Assembly (NCBI RefSeq): GCF_001517405.1
Contig: NZ_LN907828.1
Span: forward strand, 496,001-560,000
Length of the DNA stretch: 64,000 nt
From: Duffyella gerundensis
GTDB taxonomy: Bacteria > Pseudomonadota > Gammaproteobacteria > Enterobacterales > Enterobacteriaceae
Reading direction: 5' to 3'
This document shows positions 61,598-64,000 of the stretch, piece by piece (the stretch's first letter is position 1; each line of letters opens with the position of its first letter). The position numbers and the translations under genes are program-made. A model generated the notes under the pieces. The model saw only the letters and a program-made list of their open reading frames with translations, was not told the origin of the DNA and ran no database searches.

Positions 61598-62968
61598 TTA
61601 GTGAGCCGCTTTGCGACGGCCATAGATCAACCAGGTGATCGCCAGGCAGGCGAGGTAGAAAATCAGGAAGATTTTCATCGCCCCGACCGGCGAACCGGTC
61701 ATCGCCAGTGAGGTACCAAAGGCTTTAGGAATAAAGAATCCGCCGATGGCACCCAGCGCCGAGATGAAACCCAGCGCGGCGGCGGTGTCGGTCACCGCCG
61801 TGTGCTGCGCTTCATCCATGCTGTGGCCGCGGGCCAGCATTTTTTCCTGAGTGAGCTGGCGGAAGATCACCGCGATCATTTGATAGGTTGAACCGCTGCC
61901 CAACCCGGCGGTTAAAAACAGCCCCATGAACACCATGTAAAAGTTGAAGAATGAGGCGGCGTAGGCGCCAGGCAGCGTCAGAAACAGCAGGGCGCAGAAC
62001 AGCGTCATCAGCAAGAAGTTGAGGGTGGTGACGCGCACACCGCCAAACTTATCTGACAGCATGCCGCCCGCTGAACGGGCCAGCGCGCCGAGCAGCGGGC
62101 CAAAAAAGGCCAGATGGGTAATTTCAACCAGCGGAAACTGGGTTTTCGCCAGCATGGCAAAACCGGCAGAAAAGCCGATAAAGGAGCCAAAGGTGGCAAG
62201 ATAGAGCAGGCCGAGGATCCACAAGTGGCTAACCTTCAGCACCGGCAGCTGATCGCGCAGCGAGGCACGCATGCCGGCAATGTCATTCATGCCGAACCAG
62301 GCAGCCAGCGATGCAGCAATGAGCAGCGGCACCCAAATCCAGGCGGCGTTAGCCAGCCATAATGTTGTGCCACCGTCGAGGGTCACGCCGCCGCTGAGAA
62401 ACGGAATGGTGATCACCAGCGGGGCGACCAGTTGCATCACGCTGACGCCGAGGTTGCCAAGGCCGCCATTCACGCCAAGCGCGAATCCCTGCCGCTGTTT
62501 GGGATAGAACAGGCTGATATTGCCCATGCTGGAGGCGAAGTTCGCGCCCGCCAATCCGCACATCAGTGCAATCACGATAAACACCGCATACGGCGTAGCG
62601 GGATCCTGCACCGCAAAGCCGAGCCACAGGCAGGGCACTACCAGAATCGCGGTGCTGATTACCGTCCAGAGACGACCGCCCAGCACCGGCACAATGAATG
62701 AGTAAGGCACGCGAAACAGCGCGCCGGAGAGCGCGGGTAGGGCGGTTAGCAGGAAGAGCTGATCTACTGAAAAGTTAAAGCCTACACGATTGAGATTGAC
62801 CGCCACGGTGCTGAACAACATCCATACGCAGAAAGCCAGCAACAACGCGCTGACTGAAATAATGAGGTTTCGCCGGGCGACCTGCTTTCCCGGATGTTGC
62901 CAGAAGCGTGGATCTTCCGGATGCCACTCCTGCAGGAGTGATGTTTTGGGATGATTTTTTACGCTCAC
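61598..62968 (-). CDS. narK: Nitrate/nitrite transporter NarK
   Basis: 456 aa from a GTG at 62968, which has AGGAG six bases upstream and begins VSVKNHPKTS; the longer open frame to 63088 crosses the FNR site and is rejected. Twelve-helix NNP-family MFS carrier exchanging nitrate and nitrite. Signature motifs: GLAGANFASSMGNISLFYPKQRQGFALGVNGGLGNLGVSV and ALGFISALGAIGGFFIPKAFG; transport arginines in LFRVPYSF and the matching helix GALARSAGG. E. coli NarK is 463 aa. narXL is not adjacent, unlike in E. coli. Confidence 0.95.
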   Translation of the reverse strand: MSVKNHPKTSLLQEWHPEDPRFWQHPGKQVARRNLIISVSALLLAFCVWMLFSTVAVNLNRVGFNFSVDQLFLLTALPALSGALFRVPYSFIVPVLGGRLWTVISTAILVVPCLWLGFAVQDPATPYAVFIVIALMCGLAGANFASSMGNISLFYPKQRQGFALGVNGGLGNLGVSVMQLVAPLVITIPFLSGGVTLDGGTTLWLANAAWIWVPLLIAASLAAWFGMNDIAGMRASLRDQLPVLKVSHLWILGLLYLATFGSFIGFSAGFAMLAKTQFPLVEITHLAFFGPLLGALARSAGGMLSDKFGGVRVTTLNFLLMTLFCALLFLTLPGAYAASFFNFYMVFMGLFLTAGLGSGSTYQMIAVIFRQLTQEKMLARGHSMDEAQHTAVTDTAAALGFISALGAIGGFFIPKAFGTSLAMTGSPVGAMKIFLIFYLACLAITWLIYGRRKAAH

Positions 62969-63074
62969 GACAGGCTCCTGATGGTGAAAAAAGAGGTAAA
63001 GCGTGATCATGCTGCCGCTCGCCTGGTCAGCATGAGGTTGCGGAGAAGTGTGTGGTAAAAGGCGTGCCGAATTG

Positions 63075-63088
63075 TTGACAGGAATCAA
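63075..63088 (-). promoter_or_regulatory. FNR-type site upstream of narK
   Basis: TTGAC-AGGA-ATCAA, nine of ten matches to the FNR consensus TTGAT-N4-ATCAA. Centred about 113 bp before the narK start, leaving room for a promoter with FNR at about -41.5. Fits anaerobic induction. Confidence 0.75.
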
Positions 63089-63569
63089 GCGAACAAGGGT
63101 TTTATCCTAAATTGCGGCGCTGTAACGCTGGCGGATTTCAGCATTAACCTGCTGGTTGCCTGGCGGGTAATGACAGAAATGGCGAAGTGCAATACGGCAG
63201 TGAGCCGAGGTAAAGCAGTCGGGAGAATGAAGATAATGACATTAGTTACATCATACAATTAGATGAACCATTAATAAGAAATCAGCATTGAGCACATCAT
63301 TCAACGTCGTCAGGCAGGGAATAATGGTGAGATTAGGCAAAATTCTGAATATCCTTTTCCCCCAGTCATGTTCTACGCTTTATTCAGGACGCGTAAGAAC
63401 GTGTTGTTAACCAACCGATGGCGAACCGTCAGCGCTATATCACTGAAAGGCAGTCAGGGCGATAAATAAAAGATGAAAAAACAGCCGCATTATTAACAGC
63501 GAAAATGAGAAATGCCTATTCTTTATAACCAACCCATCTACTCTATCATCCTGAATATTGAGGGCCTTT
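63089..63569. other. Intergenic region upstream of narK
   Basis: 481 bp separating leftward narK from the rightward ATPase gene. Only weak NarL-heptamer-like matches are visible (for example CGAGGTA near 63200, six of seven). It becomes AT-rich toward 63240-63540. No gene or RNA recognised. Confidence 0.35.
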
Positions 63570-64000
63570 ATGCCAGGTGTACAAATTGACCATGAGCAGT
63601 GGAGCAAAATAGAAGCGATCGTACATGAGCTTAACCAGCGAAATAACCAAACTTACGATAAAGAGCAGGTGCTTAAGTTTGTCATTGCACGCGGGCTGCA
63701 TGGCTTAACGCCAGAGATGATCGTCGATAACGAGCAATTTCAACGGCGGCATAATGCGGTGCTGCATTTTAAGCACGGCGAGGCGGAAGTCTTTGTGCAC
63801 ATGGAAAAGCCCGATGTCGCGGAAGTGCTGTCACGTCTGACGCCCGGTCGTGCCTTTATGCTGGTGATTTATGGTGAAGCCAATACCGGCAAAACCACCT
63901 TTATCCGTGACCTGGCGGATGCAATGGAAGGCCGCTGGGATATCATTATGGCGGATGGCAACCTGGACGCGGATTTTACCGCTTTTTCCGGTGCTCACCC
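63570..64000 (+). CDS. P-loop ATPase, 3' truncated by window edge
   Basis: 143 residues are visible from ATG 63570 (GAGGGC upstream), open to the right edge. Residues 1-90 form a small charged domain (IDHEQWSKIEAIVHELNQRN, then LKFVIARGLHGLTPEMI). From about 95 a nucleotide-binding domain begins: AFMLVIYGEANTGKTTFIRD, with Walker A GEANTGKT. IIMADGNLD follows the next strand. I do not recognise the family: the layout recalls phosphotransfer/secretion or P-type defence ATPases but the diagnostic parts are beyond the edge. Confidence 0.75.
   Translation, partial: MPGVQIDHEQWSKIEAIVHELNQRNNQTYDKEQVLKFVIARGLHGLTPEMIVDNEQFQRRHNAVLHFKHGEAEVFVHMEKPDVAEVLSRLTPGRAFMLVIYGEANTGKTTFIRDLADAMEGRWDIIMADGNLDADFTAFSGAH

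Noticed and set aside
62969..63088. Longer NarK start
   Set aside because: It would translate through the FNR site; GTG 62968 has a proper ribosome site and matches family length.
63150..63300. NarL heptamers upstream of narK
   Set aside because: Best matches are six of seven and lack the usual paired arrangement; too weak to annotate.

Overview
The window is a moderately GC-rich stretch from an Enterobacterales genome. Its proteins closely resemble Escherichia and Klebsiella families, and the mix of modules best fits a Pantoea or Erwinia relative. BetT, an orphan rut pair, inducible AmpR-AmpC, aerobactin, scr-type sucrose use and a second-tier narK-narGHJI cluster occur side by side, with no ribosomal, tRNA or other housekeeping genes. 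This recalls the accessory load of the large Pantoea plasmids (LPP-1 type). That placement is an inference, because no replication or partition gene lies in the window.

Layout. 1-7.3 kb: 5'-truncated betT, rutE-rutF under a RutR-like palindrome, a cspA-type cold-shock gene with its long cold-responsive leader, an SMR efflux gene and an OmpR/histidine-kinase pair. 7.6-9.5 kb: five small proteins of the YcgZ/YmgA/AriR connector type, three of them in one convincing operon whose promoter is covered by a MlrA/BluR-like palindrome. 10-14.6 kb: two chemoreceptors flanking a gene of unknown function. 14.9-17.9 kb: a MlrA/BluR-like regulator, a LysE-type exporter and a divergent B3/B4-domain / XRE-cupin pair. 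18.2-23.8 kb: an autotransporter with an extended signal peptide and a 12-unit proline linker, then clcA and a manganese catalase on the minus strand. 24.6-28 kb: an NHS-family transporter, a TIM-barrel isomerase and a LacI regulator behind two perfect palindromes. 28-35.7 kb: small metabolic and stress genes, including a CGNR regulator divergent from an alpha/beta hydrolase and the ampR-ampC pair. 35.8-38.6 kb: a third chemoreceptor and an MFS gene.

38.8-48.1 kb is a complete aerobactin island: a ShiF-like MFS exporter divergent from iucABCD-iutA, with a Fur box between them. 48.4-54.9 kb is a complete sucrose regulon, scrK-scrYAB-scrR, with an operator before scrK and another before scrY. 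54.9-63.0 kb is the membrane nitrate reductase operon narGHJI preceded by narK with an upstream FNR-type site, all on the minus strand. A P-loop ATPase gene runs off the right edge.

The genes describe a motile, facultatively anaerobic, plant- or host-associated bacterium. It takes up sucrose by PTS and invertase, respires nitrate, scavenges iron with aerobactin, handles choline and chloride or acid stress, and has inducible beta-lactam resistance. The three chemoreceptors carry sigma-28 promoter-like sequences, so they appear to be slaved to a flagellar regulon encoded elsewhere. All similarity statements come from recognising family sequences by eye; no database search was run.
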